Below, one piece after another: positions 31,264-40,656 of a DNA stretch of 64,000 bases; position 1 is the stretch's first letter, and each line of letters begins with the position of its first letter. This DNA comes from Gluconobacter frateurii (GTDB lineage: Bacteria; Pseudomonadota; Alphaproteobacteria; Acetobacterales; Acetobacteraceae). The stretch covers positions 310,001 to 374,000 of the forward strand of contig NZ_BEWN01000004.1 in NCBI RefSeq assembly GCF_002723955.1, written 5' to 3'. The notes below the pieces were generated by a model, which was given only the letters and a program-made list of their open reading frames with translations, was not told the origin of the DNA and searched no databases. A program made the translations under genes and the position numbers.

Positions 31264-32610
31264 ATGAAACTCGGTGACAGCCTGACGAATATTGTCTCCG
31301 GGATGGGCACACCCAAAGACAAGCTCTCACATTCAAGATTCATTCCTACCCTGCTGACAAAGTTTGAACTGGACAGCCTCTACTCGTCGGACTGGCTGTC
31401 AGGAAAAATCATTGACGCCCCTGCCGACGATATGACGCGAGAATGGCGTCAGTGGTCGGGCGGGAGGCGGCAGGTTTCTGCTCTACTTTCCGAAGAAAAA
31501 CGCCTGAATGTCCAACAGAAGGTCAATCATGCCCTTAAGCTGGCGGCACTCCATGGGGGTGCAGGGATTATCATCGGTGATGGGTCTAAAGATCCTTCGA
31601 AGCCGCTGGATCTGGGGGGCATCAAACGTAACGGCGTGAAGTACCTGACGGTGTTGAGCCGCTGGGAGCTGAACGCTACCGACCTTGATCGTGACCCATT
31701 GTCAGAATGGTATGGCGAACCGAAGCAATATCAGCTTTCGGGTGGCGATCGGATAGCCTCCCTGCACCCGTCGCGCGTAGTCAGGTTCCTTGGTCGGCCA
31801 ATCCTTGAGCAGAGCAATTGGGTTGATGGTTGGGGTCATTCTGTTCTCCAGCGCGTGTATGATGCTGTCCGAAACGTCAATGTTGCCGCCAACAACACCG
31901 CTAGCCTGACGACTGAGGCGAAGGTGGATGTATTCAGTATCCCTGGCCTGAATCAGAATTCCATTGATCCACAGTATCAGCGGCAGATCATGGCTCGGTT
32001 TGGCCTGGCTAATATGGCCAAGTCTAACCAGAACGCCCTGCTGCTGGATGCGCAGGAGAAGTGGGAACAAAAGCAGGTCTCGTTCACGGCTCTGGTCGAT
32101 GTTCTGAATAAGCTGCTCGAAATTGCTTCTGGAGCAGCAGATATCCCGGTTACGCGTCTTCTTGGCACCTCCCCTAAAGGTTTGAACGCCACGGGCCAGG
32201 CGGATTTCCGGTCCTACTACGACATGCTGTCGGGGCGACAGGAAAACAGTCTCTCACCCGCCATTTCCCGACTAGACGAAGCGCTCATTCGGAGTGCGAT
32301 TGGCTCTCGGCCTGCCGGGATTGATTTCGAGTGGCGTTCTCTCTGGCAGATGACAGAAGCCGAGCGGGCTGCAATCGCTGTGCAGCGCGCTCAGACCGCT
32401 CAGATTTATGGTGCCCTCGGCGCGCTCCCGCCTTCAGTCATGCGCGGATGTGTCACGAACCAGCTTCTGGAAGCGGGTGAATATCCTGGAATGCGCGAAC
32501 TGCTGGAAAAAGCAGAGGCGACGGGAGAAAAAGCTGAGCCGATCATCACCAAGGCCGAACTTGGGGGGAATGAGGTCGGGGCGGCACCAACAAAGGTGGC
32601 GAAAACATGA
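31264..32610 (+). CDS. Phage portal protein (DUF1073 family)
   Basis: A 448-residue protein. SDWLSGKIIDAPADDMTREWRQW and the long helical SSPKGLNATGQADFRSYYDMLSGRQE-like segment near 295-325 are typical of DUF1073 portals. It forms the dodecamer at the head vertex through which DNA enters and leaves. It follows terL by 14 bases. Confidence 0.9.
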   Translation: MKLGDSLTNIVSGMGTPKDKLSHSRFIPTLLTKFELDSLYSSDWLSGKIIDAPADDMTREWRQWSGGRRQVSALLSEEKRLNVQQKVNHALKLAALHGGAGIIIGDGSKDPSKPLDLGGIKRNGVKYLTVLSRWELNATDLDRDPLSEWYGEPKQYQLSGGDRIASLHPSRVVRFLGRPILEQSNWVDGWGHSVLQRVYDAVRNVNVAANNTASLTTEAKVDVFSIPGLNQNSIDPQYQRQIMARFGLANMAKSNQNALLLDAQEKWEQKQVSFTALVDVLNKLLEIASGAADIPVTRLLGTSPKGLNATGQADFRSYYDMLSGRQENSLSPAISRLDEALIRSAIGSRPAGIDFEWRSLWQMTEAERAAIAVQRAQTAQIYGALGALPPSVMRGCVTNQLLEAGEYPGMRELLEKAEATGEKAEPIITKAELGGNEVGAAPTKVAKT

Positions 32611-32810
32611 GTACTGGAAAAACAAAGGCCTTTGATGCTGATGCACTGAAGGCTGCTCGCGATGCCACGGCAAATGCAATTGAGAAGCTGAAAGCTGTGT
32701 CCGTGTCTATTGGCTCGGATGAAGTATATGCGGCTTCATGCGCGCTCGATTATCTCGGATTGGCCTACTACTACCTCACGCCATCCGATGATAACCCCGC
32801 GTGGAGTTGA
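32607..32810 (+). CDS. Hypothetical small head-module protein
   Basis: A 67-residue ORF (MSTGKTKAFDADALKAARDA...). It overlaps the portal gene by 4 bases (ATGA) and ends 4 bases before the next start. Helical. Function unknown. Confidence 0.6.
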   Translation: MSTGKTKAFDADALKAARDATANAIEKLKAVSVSIGSDEVYAASCALDYLGLAYYYLTPSDDNPAWS

Positions 32811-32814
32811 GGCC

Positions 32815-34014
32815 ATGCTCCTATCGGTCACAGACCGGCTGAGCCTCACTGACGCAACCCGCACCACGCGTGATGGATATTTGCTGGTCGATGCGCGTAT
32901 CGCTCGCACCGGCATCCAGGAATACCTTGGCTCAGAAATGGGCCGCCCGGATCTCGGCACAGTTCGTGTCTACCGACCGGAAAACGAGGTATTTTCTCAG
33001 GACGCAATGTCGTCTTTCATTCGTAAGCCGGTGACGAACGATCATCCACGAGAGATGGTCACGGCAGCGACGTGGAAAGACACGGTCGTCGGAATGACGG
33101 GGGACGAAGTTGTCAGGGACGGCGATTACGTCCGCCTGCCCTTCATGCTCACCGATCAGAGCGCCATCGACGCGGTATCGAACGGCAAGCGAGAGCTTAG
33201 TGCCGGATACACTTGCGACGTTCAGTTTTCCTCCGGATCCACGCCAGACGGCGAAGTCTATGACGCGGTGATGAGCCACATCGTGGGCAACCATCTTGCG
33301 GTGGTGGACCGGGGGCGCGCTGGCCACGCCTGCCGAATTGGCGATGCGTGGACCGCACATTCAACCACAACGAAAGGCCGGACAATGCCGGATAATCTGC
33401 GGACCGTTATTGTGGACGGTCTTTCAGTACAGACTACGGATCAGGGCGCGCAGGCGATTGATAAGCTGCTCGCTCAGATTGGCGATGCCTCCAAGAAGCT
33501 GAGCGCCCGCGACGGTGAGATTGCAGCGCTGACAGATCGTCATTCGACGGCCCTATCAGCCAAGGATGCTGAAATTGCGCAGCTTCGAAGCGCACATGAC
33601 GGAGCTATTGCGGCTAAGGATCAGGAAATCGCTGATCTGAAAGCAAGCGTGCCGGATGCGGCAGCTATGGATGCGCTGATTGAAGCTCGATCGGGGCTGA
33701 TCAGTGTTGCCCGGAAAGCGCTTGGTGACAGCTATGTGTCTGCTGGTCGCTCGAATATGGACATCCGGCGAGATGTTCTGACCAAGCGTCTCCCGGCCGC
33801 AGATGTTGCAGCCAAGGATGAAGCTTGGATCAACGCAGCGTTCGAGGCGCTGACCCTGGATAACGCTTCCGCTTCTGCGAACGTTGATCCGCTGCGTCAG
33901 ACGCTTTCTGGCGGCCTGAACGCACCGTCCGGGATGAACGTGGGCGATACGGCCCATAATGCCTACACCGACCATTTGCAGAACGCCTGGAAAGGCGCGG
34001 AAGGAACACGCTAA
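32815..34014 (+). CDS. DUF2213 protein, probable prohead protease with scaffold tail
   Basis: A 399-residue protein starting MLLSVTDRLSLTDATRT, with GGAG upstream. The N-terminal 170 residues match DUF2213. NDHPREMV (His), ELSAGYTC (Ser) and HIVGNHLAVVDRGRAGHACR resemble prohead protease motifs. Residues 190-280 form a long coiled coil with repeated AKDAEIAQL-type units, fitting a scaffold. Protease activity is inferred from the pattern and position between portal and capsid. Confidence 0.82.
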   Translation: MLLSVTDRLSLTDATRTTRDGYLLVDARIARTGIQEYLGSEMGRPDLGTVRVYRPENEVFSQDAMSSFIRKPVTNDHPREMVTAATWKDTVVGMTGDEVVRDGDYVRLPFMLTDQSAIDAVSNGKRELSAGYTCDVQFSSGSTPDGEVYDAVMSHIVGNHLAVVDRGRAGHACRIGDAWTAHSTTTKGRTMPDNLRTVIVDGLSVQTTDQGAQAIDKLLAQIGDASKKLSARDGEIAALTDRHSTALSAKDAEIAQLRSAHDGAIAAKDQEIADLKASVPDAAAMDALIEARSGLISVARKALGDSYVSAGRSNMDIRRDVLTKRLPAADVAAKDEAWINAAFEALTLDNASASANVDPLRQTLSGGLNAPSGMNVGDTAHNAYTDHLQNAWKGAEGTR

Positions 34015-34475
34015 TGCCTGCAATTCAGACCTCATATCCTGATGTTATGGCAGCAGGTGTTCCGGGCCTTGTCGCAGATGCCTCCAAGTCCCGGGTCACA
34101 TCCTATGTGGCAGAAGCCAGCCCTGTGCCTTTTGGTGTGCCAGTCTTTCAAGGGACGAAAGACAACACCTGCGTCATCGCAGGCACGGCCAATGCAGGCA
34201 CCTTTATCGGCGTCTCAGTCATCGGCAAGGAAGTGCGTCCCATCATCAACGAGGCCGTCGACACTTACCCGGTCGGCGCACCCGTGGCCGTGATGGAAGA
34301 AGGCCACGTCTGGGTGACGGTGACGTCTGCCGTCACGCCCCGAGCGGGCGTCTATATCGACGCATCCGGCAATTTCACGGGCACAGAAACCGGCAACACG
34401 GCTCTTCCCGAAACAGTATTTCTGACGACGGCTGCGGCCGGGGGCATCGCCCGCATTGGCGTCCGCGTGGCGTAA
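34014..34475 (+). CDS. Head decoration/cement protein (gp24-like)
   Basis: A 153-residue beta-rich protein. TYPVGAPVAVMEEGHVWVTVTSAVTPRAGVYID is typical of structural cement proteins that bind between capsomers. It sits one gene before the capsid and shares one base with the preceding stop. Confidence 0.78.
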   Translation: MPAIQTSYPDVMAAGVPGLVADASKSRVTSYVAEASPVPFGVPVFQGTKDNTCVIAGTANAGTFIGVSVIGKEVRPIINEAVDTYPVGAPVAVMEEGHVWVTVTSAVTPRAGVYIDASGNFTGTETGNTALPETVFLTTAAAGGIARIGVRVA

Positions 34476-34487
34476 GGAGAGTATTCG

Positions 34488-35435
34488 ATGAACATCAACA
34501 TGCATGATGCCCAGAGCGCCGAAGCTTTCCTAGTGTCGCAGCTCTCCCATATCGAGAGCGAAGTTTACAAGATCCAGTACCCGGATATTCGCTATCCGAG
34601 CCTTGTGCCGGTGGACACGGAAGCGAACCCTTGGTCCCCGTCCGTAACCTACTACTCTTTCGATACGAAGGGGCAGGCAAAGTGGATCAACGGCCGGGGG
34701 CAGGACATTCCGAACGCTGACGTCCAGCGTGCCAAGTTCGAGACCGCAGTCACCATGGGTGGCATCGGCTACGAATACACGATGGAAGAGCTGGCACAGG
34801 CGCAGATGCTCCGTCGCAACCTCTCTGCCGACAAGGGCGATGCGGCCCGTCTGGCTGCTGAACAGTTCATTGATCAGGTTGCCATGTTTGGCGATACTTC
34901 TGTGGGCTATTCTGGCCTTGCCAACAGCAGCGATGTGACCGTTGGCGAAGCGCCTAATGGTGGGGCGGGTTCTCCGCTTTGGTCCAAGAAGACCGCGGAC
35001 GAAATGCTCGCGGACTCTGATGCGGCACTGAGTGGCGTGTGGACGCAGTCCAACACGGTAGAGCTGGCTGATACGCTACTGCTTCCGCTGGCAGCCTTCA
35101 CGAAGGCGAACAGTACCCGCATTACGAACGAGAGTTCGGACACGGTTCTGTCGTTCATCCGCAAGAACAACATTTACACGGCCCGCACCGGACGCCCGCT
35201 CATGATTGAGCCTGTTCGTGGGCTTGATACTGCTGGTACTGGCGGGACCGGTCGCATGATCGCTTACAAGCGTGATCCGCGCGTCGTGAAAATGCACATG
35301 CCAATGCCGTTCCGCTTCGTCTCGCAGCTTTATCCGGTTGCCCCGCTGACGTGGCATGTCCCTGGCATTTTCCGTGTTGGTGGAGTTGATGTTCGCCGCC
35401 CTGGCGCCTTCCGCTATATGGATGGAATTGTCTGA
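34488..35435 (+). CDS. Major capsid protein (DUF2184 family)
   Basis: A 315-residue protein. TYYSFDTKGQAKWINGRGQDIPNADV and MGGIGYEYTMEELAQAQM match DUF2184, a HK97-fold major capsid family that goes with DUF1073 portals and DUF2213 proteins. The C-terminus (PMPFRFVSQLYPVAPLTWHVPGIFRVGGVDVRRP) is also typical. Confidence 0.88.
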   Translation: MNINMHDAQSAEAFLVSQLSHIESEVYKIQYPDIRYPSLVPVDTEANPWSPSVTYYSFDTKGQAKWINGRGQDIPNADVQRAKFETAVTMGGIGYEYTMEELAQAQMLRRNLSADKGDAARLAAEQFIDQVAMFGDTSVGYSGLANSSDVTVGEAPNGGAGSPLWSKKTADEMLADSDAALSGVWTQSNTVELADTLLLPLAAFTKANSTRITNESSDTVLSFIRKNNIYTARTGRPLMIEPVRGLDTAGTGGTGRMIAYKRDPRVVKMHMPMPFRFVSQLYPVAPLTWHVPGIFRVGGVDVRRPGAFRYMDGIV

Positions 35436-35767
35436 TGGCTGAATACACAAACATGTCTCGTGGCGTTCGCATCGTCGCGGTGACAAAGGGCAAGGAGACG
35501 TCCCACGTCTCCCTCGCTCCGGGTGAGACCAAGGATCTCGACGGAGTTGATACTTCAAGCCCGTACTTCAAAGGGCTTCTTGCTGCCAAAGAGCTGATCG
35601 AAGGCAAGCCTGATGATCCAGCCCCGAAGAACGCAGCGGGCTTCAAGCGGAAGATTGACGATCTCACGGCCAAGGTCGAGGAGCTGACGTCTGAAAACGC
35701 GGACCTGAAGGCCAAGGTCGAGGAGCTGACCAAAGCCGCCGAGGCGTCCAAGACGTCAGGAGCGTAA
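35435..35767 (+). CDS. Hypothetical head-module protein with coiled coil
   Basis: A 110-residue protein. The first 55 residues are beta-like (VRIVAVTKGKETSHVSLAPGETKDL). The rest is a coiled coil with a repeated KAKVEELT unit. Position after the capsid suggests a minor head protein. Confidence 0.6.
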   Translation: MAEYTNMSRGVRIVAVTKGKETSHVSLAPGETKDLDGVDTSSPYFKGLLAAKELIEGKPDDPAPKNAAGFKRKIDDLTAKVEELTSENADLKAKVEELTKAAEASKTSGA

Positions 35768-35768
35768 G

Positions 35769-36131
35769 ATGACCCCACAGCCGACAGACTTGATTGATAT
35801 CCGGCGCTTCTGTGGTTATCCGCTGGCTAGTACGGAAATTGACGTCAAGATTGCGGCCGTTCCAGAAGAGGCAGCAGCGGTTGTGTCCACGTATCTGACG
35901 AATATCAGGTCGTTGGAGACGGCAATCATGGGTGCTTCAGACAATCTGGATACGGATAAGGCGGCTGTGTGGACGCGTAATCGGACAGAGGTTCAGGACC
36001 GGGACGCTATGTTTTACGCTTGGCGTCTGCGGCTTTGTAATCTGATCGGAGTGAACCCAGGCAACAACCTTGGGCCGCTCACGATGAACGGCGGCAATGC
36101 AACGCTTCCTTCTGGAGTAGCTGTCGTCTGA
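35769..36131 (+). CDS. Head-tail connector protein (DUF4054-like)
   Basis: A 120-residue protein. IDIRRFCGYP and WTRNRTEVQDRDAMFYAWRLRLCNLIGV are typical of the small helical head-completion/connector proteins (DUF4054). It binds below the portal ring. It follows the previous gene by one base. Confidence 0.7.
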   Translation: MTPQPTDLIDIRRFCGYPLASTEIDVKIAAVPEEAAAVVSTYLTNIRSLETAIMGASDNLDTDKAAVWTRNRTEVQDRDAMFYAWRLRLCNLIGVNPGNNLGPLTMNGGNATLPSGVAVV

Positions 36132-36149
36132 ACTGTTGTGAGGTGTGGA

Positions 36150-36242
36150 ATGGCGAACAGTCTCTTCCTTGCTCCTTCATTCATGAAGTCCCGGCCCAGA
36201 CCGGATTATGAACTCCCTATTCCAGACAATCCGGTGACATAA
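36150..36242 (+). CDS. Tiny connector-region protein
   Basis: A 30-residue ORF (MANSLFLAPSFMKSRPRPDY...) with GAGGTG before the ATG. Its stop touches the next start (TAAATG). The tight packing supports it. Confidence 0.5.
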   Translation: MANSLFLAPSFMKSRPRPDYELPIPDNPVT

Positions 36243-36926
36243 ATGAATCAGGCTCGACTACAAGCCCTAACGGCGCGCGGCTACGGCAAAGCTGCCAAGC
36301 GCATCGGGGCGGAGACGGTTCAGTATCGTCCGACGAGCCTGATTGATCCCCTCGCCTCGCCGTACGCGTCGTTTCTGGCAGCGTTCAACAACGATGCCGG
36401 GTTCTCGTTCAAGGCTCCGACACTATGGGGAAAACCCGCTGTGTTCGGGCTATTCGATACGACGGACGTGCAGGCTGGAGACATTCTCGTCACGGGCGGC
36501 GAAAGCTATTTCGTTGCTCGTTTCGAGGCGTTCCAGCCGCCCTTGTGTATCCTGTGTGACCGGACGATTTCCCTGTTTGGGAACGCGTCGTCAGGGGATG
36601 GCACGACAGATGACAGCAGCTCATCCGCCTGCCCTCTGGCAGGGTATCAGGACGATTACGGCACATCCGGAGGTAGCGGCTCATCTGCTGCGGCCTCAGG
36701 CTGGCCCTGCTCCATTCTGCTGAAAGGCAGCGGCGAAGCGTCTGGCAGCTCGATCCCGGGCGCCATCAAGGCGGCGGTCTATCAGCTTCTATTGCCGGTC
36801 ATGCCCGGACTTAACCCGCAGGTTTATATGACTGCCACGGACGATCTGGGCCGCTCCTATGTGATCGAGGGCGTGGAAGTGTCCCAATACGGGACGAAGT
36901 GCCTCATGCGCGTTCAGCAGGTGTGA
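36243..36926 (+). CDS. Hypothetical head-tail joining protein
   Basis: A 227-residue protein. The N-terminal part (IGAETVQYRPTSLIDPL) and the FDTTDVQAGDILVTGGESYFVARFEAFQPPLCILCDRTISL core resemble proteins found at this position in related myophages. A Ser/Gly-rich linker (about 117-150) separates a second beta domain. Confidence 0.6.
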   Translation: MNQARLQALTARGYGKAAKRIGAETVQYRPTSLIDPLASPYASFLAAFNNDAGFSFKAPTLWGKPAVFGLFDTTDVQAGDILVTGGESYFVARFEAFQPPLCILCDRTISLFGNASSGDGTTDDSSSSACPLAGYQDDYGTSGGSGSSAAASGWPCSILLKGSGEASGSSIPGAIKAAVYQLLLPVMPGLNPQVYMTATDDLGRSYVIEGVEVSQYGTKCLMRVQQV

Positions 36927-36927
36927 C

Positions 36928-37962
36928 GTGGCAGATATCGGAACGACTTCTACCGCTCTGGCTATGACGCTGGCTGGTCTCGTTTACCCGAACGGTTTCA
37001 CCGCCTCTTCTATCAGCGGGCGACGAACGATTATCCGGCGTGGCTGGCTTCTATCCTCTGATCTGACGGGGGCGTGCAGCCTTAGTAAAGGCATCGACTA
37101 CGTCACTGTCATGCCGATGGGCTCCAGCTACAAGCGCGTGGATAGCCCGCTGGATTACCCGTGGCGGACAATCTCGATTTCGGGTTGCACGGTGGGCCTT
37201 GCCGTGGACGGTAACACACTGACGGTGTCAATTCCGGATGGTGTCACGCCCGCTGGTATCGTGGGCGCGCAAGTGCTGCTTCAGGATGGCAGTGACACGC
37301 CGAGTGGGACGTCAATGTCCTATGCGGTCACGGCTGATGACACGGCCGATACGATCGCTATGGCGCTGGCTCAGCAGATCGAAGAGGCTTACCCGCGTGG
37401 CGCTACGGTCATCGTACCAAATGCCCGTGAGATTATCGCGCGAACAGGCGGGATCGGCACACAGAGGCGGATCACGCGGCGTCAGGAGACGCTGTTTCGG
37501 GTCTCGGTCTGGTCCGGATCCTGGAAAGGGCGTGATGCCCTCGGGTCCGCTCTTGATGCGGCAGCCTCAGCGGAATGGTTCATCCCGAACACGGACGGCA
37601 CGTTTTCGCAGATCAAGTTTGCAGGCGCGCAGGACGTTGACACCCAGCAGACGAGCAGCATCTACCGCCGCGACCTGCTCTGGAAAGTGACCTACGACAC
37701 GATCCAGACACAGACCGCGCCTCAGATGCTCTGGGGCGTTGGGAACAACAACGTTGTAACGCATGCAGGCTTGGCGCTGCACTCGTTTGGCTCAGTCCTG
37801 CCGACAACAGGCGTTCTCACAGACAATTTCGAGACAGTTTATCTGGATGCGGCGGGCAACCTCGTGTTGCTGGCACAACAGCCCTATTCCGGCCTGGCGA
37901 TGGACGCGGCCGGCAACGTGATCGAGGACGCTGGCGGCAATCTGGCTGTGTTCCCCCAATAG
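36928..37962 (+). CDS. Hypothetical virion protein
   Basis: A 344-residue protein from GTG at 36928. It is beta-rich with repeated GNTLTVSIPDG, LLQDGSDTPSG and AAGNVIEDAGGNLAV elements near the end. It lies between connector and tail sheath genes, so it is probably a head-tail or neck component. Confidence 0.6.
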   Translation: MADIGTTSTALAMTLAGLVYPNGFTASSISGRRTIIRRGWLLSSDLTGACSLSKGIDYVTVMPMGSSYKRVDSPLDYPWRTISISGCTVGLAVDGNTLTVSIPDGVTPAGIVGAQVLLQDGSDTPSGTSMSYAVTADDTADTIAMALAQQIEEAYPRGATVIVPNAREIIARTGGIGTQRRITRRQETLFRVSVWSGSWKGRDALGSALDAAASAEWFIPNTDGTFSQIKFAGAQDVDTQQTSSIYRRDLLWKVTYDTIQTQTAPQMLWGVGNNNVVTHAGLALHSFGSVLPTTGVLTDNFETVYLDAAGNLVLLAQQPYSGLAMDAAGNVIEDAGGNLAVFPQ

Positions 37963-37973
37963 CGAGAAAAAAC

Positions 37974-38243
37974 ATGAGCGAGACAGTATCGTCTGGCGGG
38001 AGCACGTCTTCTGCCAGCGCGAGTTCAAGCACGTCCAGTGCAGCGGTCACGAGCGGCGGAACGGCTGTGACATCGGGCGGAACATCCTCTGATGCAGCAG
38101 GATCGGCAACGTCCGGCACGGATGCCGGCGGGGTGTCCTACGTCGTAGTCAGCGGCGGTTACGGGTTCGCTGTTGGACAGCAGATCTCCACCACGGACGA
38201 TCCAGAGATCCGCAATTACGCCGTTCCGGTTTCAGGAGAATAA
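37974..38243 (+). CDS. Ser/Thr/Gly-rich low-complexity virion-module protein
   Basis: An 89-residue protein. The first 50 residues are almost only Ser, Thr, Gly and Ala. The rest (VSYVVVSGGYGFAVGQQISTTDD) is beta-like. It lies just before the sheath gene. Function unknown. Confidence 0.55.
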   Translation: MSETVSSGGSTSSASASSSTSSAAVTSGGTAVTSGGTSSDAAGSATSGTDAGGVSYVVVSGGYGFAVGQQISTTDDPEIRNYAVPVSGE

Positions 38244-38246
38244 TCG

Positions 38247-39740
38247 GTGGTTAAAATTTATCAGGCTGGTTCGCTGAACACGATGGCGCTGACTGTCCCT
38301 GCCATGTATGTGCAGATTGTTCAGCCTCAGACCGTCATCAACGGCGTGTCTTCCAACCGCCTCGGCGTTGTCGGTACCGCCTCGTGGGGTGCTGTCGGCA
38401 AGCCGGTAATCATCGGCGGTATGGGCGACTATCTGGCAGCATTTGGCACCAAGCAGGCTCTGGCCACGAATATCGGCGTTGCTGTGAACGTGGCGCTGCT
38501 ACAGGGTGCCAGCGATTTCCGCTGCGTTCGCGTGACGGATGGCACCGACAAGGCAGCCACAGGGACGCTCGGAACAGTCGGGCTGACTGCGGTTTGCACC
38601 GGTGCGGCAGGCAATGCCATCACGGCAACGCTCGTTGCGGGATCGGGCGGGAATTACGTCCTGACGGTTTCTCATGCAGCACTTGGAACCTCCAGCTATA
38701 CAGGCATGACCTGGGCGGCTATCGCTGCTGCCCTTGTTGCAGACGCATCCGCTCTGGTGGTCGCGACTGTGCCAAGCACGGCGCCTGCGCTGGCTGCTGG
38801 GACTGTCACGCTCTCGGGTGGGGCTGATGGCGGCACGCCTACGACAGCCCAGTTTCTCGGAACTGACGGTACGGCGACCCGAACGGGCATGTATGCGCTG
38901 CGCAACACCGGGTGCGCGATTGGCCTTCTTGCTGGGCTGACAGACACGTCTTCGTGGACTTCTCAGCAGGCGTATGGCCTTGGTGAAGGTACGTACATGG
39001 TCACGTCGTTTGGCTCGGGAACACCCGTTGCCAACGCTGTGAGCGGGATCGCATCTGCTGGCGTGTCTGGTTCGTACTCCCTCAAAGCGATGCACGGCGA
39101 CTGGCTGTACTGGAATGACGACACGAACGGCGTGATGCTGTTGCCGCCGTCATTCTGGGCCGCGGGTGAGCTGGCATCGCTGTCTCCGGAACAATCCACG
39201 CTGAACAAGCAGCTTTCCGGGATTGTTGGCAGCCAGAAATCAGGCTTGGTTTCGACTGGGCAGGCGCTGACGTATTCCGACGCGGAACTGACGGCGCTGT
39301 TCGGGGCCGGGATCGACGTGATCGCCAATCCTTCTCCCGGTGGCTCGTACTGGTCGTGCCGTCTGGGGCAGAATACGTCTTCGAGTGCGTCGGTTAGCGG
39401 GGACAACTACACCCGTCTGACGAATTATCTTGGAGAAACTCTTGGCACAGGCATGGGCACCTATATCGGCCAAGTGATTAACGACAGCCTGTTCGCAGAC
39501 GTTCGCGCCACGCTTCTCGGTTTCCTGAAGGGGATGCTTGATGCGGGAATGCTTGGCCTCTACGGGGGAGCAATCCCTTACACGGTTGTTTGTGACACCT
39601 CGAACAACACACAGGACCGGACAGCGCTCGGTTATCTCCAGGCCGACGTAGCCGTCAGATACATGGGCATCGTCAAATTCTTCATCGTCAACCTTCAGGG
39701 CGGAACGACCGTCACTGTCACGACCAGCAGCGGGAGCTAA
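38247..39740 (+). CDS. Tail sheath protein
   Basis: A 497-residue protein from GTG at 38247. The N-terminal domain (VQPQTVINGVSSNRLGVVGTASWG) and the C-terminal domain (GMGTYIGQVINDSLFADVRATLLGFLKGMLDAG, RYMGIVKFFIVNLQGGTTV) fit contractile tail sheath proteins. This identifies the phage as a myovirus. It is followed by the tube gene 3 bases on. Confidence 0.88.
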   Translation: MVKIYQAGSLNTMALTVPAMYVQIVQPQTVINGVSSNRLGVVGTASWGAVGKPVIIGGMGDYLAAFGTKQALATNIGVAVNVALLQGASDFRCVRVTDGTDKAATGTLGTVGLTAVCTGAAGNAITATLVAGSGGNYVLTVSHAALGTSSYTGMTWAAIAAALVADASALVVATVPSTAPALAAGTVTLSGGADGGTPTTAQFLGTDGTATRTGMYALRNTGCAIGLLAGLTDTSSWTSQQAYGLGEGTYMVTSFGSGTPVANAVSGIASAGVSGSYSLKAMHGDWLYWNDDTNGVMLLPPSFWAAGELASLSPEQSTLNKQLSGIVGSQKSGLVSTGQALTYSDAELTALFGAGIDVIANPSPGGSYWSCRLGQNTSSSASVSGDNYTRLTNYLGETLGTGMGTYIGQVINDSLFADVRATLLGFLKGMLDAGMLGLYGGAIPYTVVCDTSNNTQDRTALGYLQADVAVRYMGIVKFFIVNLQGGTTVTVTTSSGS

Positions 39741-39743
39741 GGG

Positions 39744-40169
39744 ATGGGCAAGCCTTATAGCATCGGGAGGGATTGCCGGATCACGGTGCTCTGGAACGGA
39801 TCGAGAGTAGATCTGCGTGACGTGACGTCATTCACGGCAAATCAGGAGACGCAGGCGCTCCGAGCATTCCCGCTGAATGGTGTTCCGGCCGAATACAACC
39901 TGCCGAGTGGTTGGCGTGGCTCTTTCCAGATCGCGCGAGCAAATGCCGTTTTGGACACGCTCGTAGCCGCGATTGAGTCTGGCTTTTGGAATGCTGGAAC
40001 CATCAATTCGGGCACCATCTATCAGTACATCACTGAGGCTGATGGAAGCACGTCCACGTGGGAATACAGCGGAATCTCCCTGAAGCTGTCCACCGACGCG
40101 TGGGCCGCTGAAACCCTCGTACATCAGACAGTGCAATTCTTCGCTTCAACCAGGACAAAAATTTCGTGA
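39744..40169 (+). CDS. Tail tube protein
   Basis: A 141-residue protein directly after the sheath. ITVLWNGSRVDLRDVTSFTANQETQALRAFPLNG and WRGSFQIARANAVLDTLVAAIESGFW fit the tube proteins of Mu-like myophages. It forms the rigid inner tube. Confidence 0.82.
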   Translation: MGKPYSIGRDCRITVLWNGSRVDLRDVTSFTANQETQALRAFPLNGVPAEYNLPSGWRGSFQIARANAVLDTLVAAIESGFWNAGTINSGTIYQYITEADGSTSTWEYSGISLKLSTDAWAAETLVHQTVQFFASTRTKIS

Positions 40170-40483
40170 GCATCCCCTCTGAAATCACCCTCCCCGACGG
40201 CCGCAAGCTTGGGCTGAAAGAGATCGATCCGGGCGATATGCTGGATCTGATCGAGGCTGCCGGTTCGGCTATGTCGGGCGCAGCTGCGGGCGCATGGCTC
40301 GGCTATGCTCAGATGATTGCGACCGTGACAAGCATTGATGGCGTTCCGGTTCAGTTTCCCGTGACCAAGGATGAGGTTAAAGACCTCGCCCGCAAGATCG
40401 GCAATGGTGGCATCGTGGAGCTTCAGAAAACTCTTGCTCCCGAAAAGGCCGATGAGGCCGCGAAAGACACAGCAAAAAACTGA
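40166..40483 (+). CDS. Tail assembly chaperone, short form
   Basis: A 105-residue protein between tube and tape measure genes, where G/T-type chaperones lie. It ends in a Lys/Ala-rich tail (EKADEAAKDTAKN). The last codons before the stop form the slippery sequence A AAA AAC (40474-40480). Confidence 0.8.
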   Translation: MSIPSEITLPDGRKLGLKEIDPGDMLDLIEAAGSAMSGAAAGAWLGYAQMIATVTSIDGVPVQFPVTKDEVKDLARKIGNGGIVELQKTLAPEKADEAAKDTAKN

Positions 40484-40656
40484 GCCGGTCCCCGCTGTTT
40501 CAGGAGCTGCTGTTTCTGGCAGACCACGGGATAGCGTGGGACGTGGCTAAAGGCTGGTCGAACGCCCGGAGAATGGCCGCGTGTGTGGCGCTCCGGGAAA
40601 TGAACGGCGAAGTGTGTGACTGGGACACCATGACGTTCCATCGGAGGGGCGGATGA
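40166..40656 (+). CDS. Tail assembly chaperone, -1 frameshift extended form
   Basis: The 0-frame ends GCA AAA AAC TGA. A -1 slip on A_AAA_AAC at 40474-40480 would join 40166-40479 to 40479-40656 and give 163 residues, adding LSRSPLFQELLFLADHGIAW... to the N-terminal part. The added frame has no start of its own near its beginning, and its stop overlaps the next gene by 4 bases (ATGA), as expected of a translated frame. This matches the lambda G/GT and myophage pattern. Confidence 0.82.

Noticed and set aside
38499-39095. 198-residue minus-strand frame
   Set aside because: Shadow of the tail sheath gene; Arg/Ser/Cys-rich composition.
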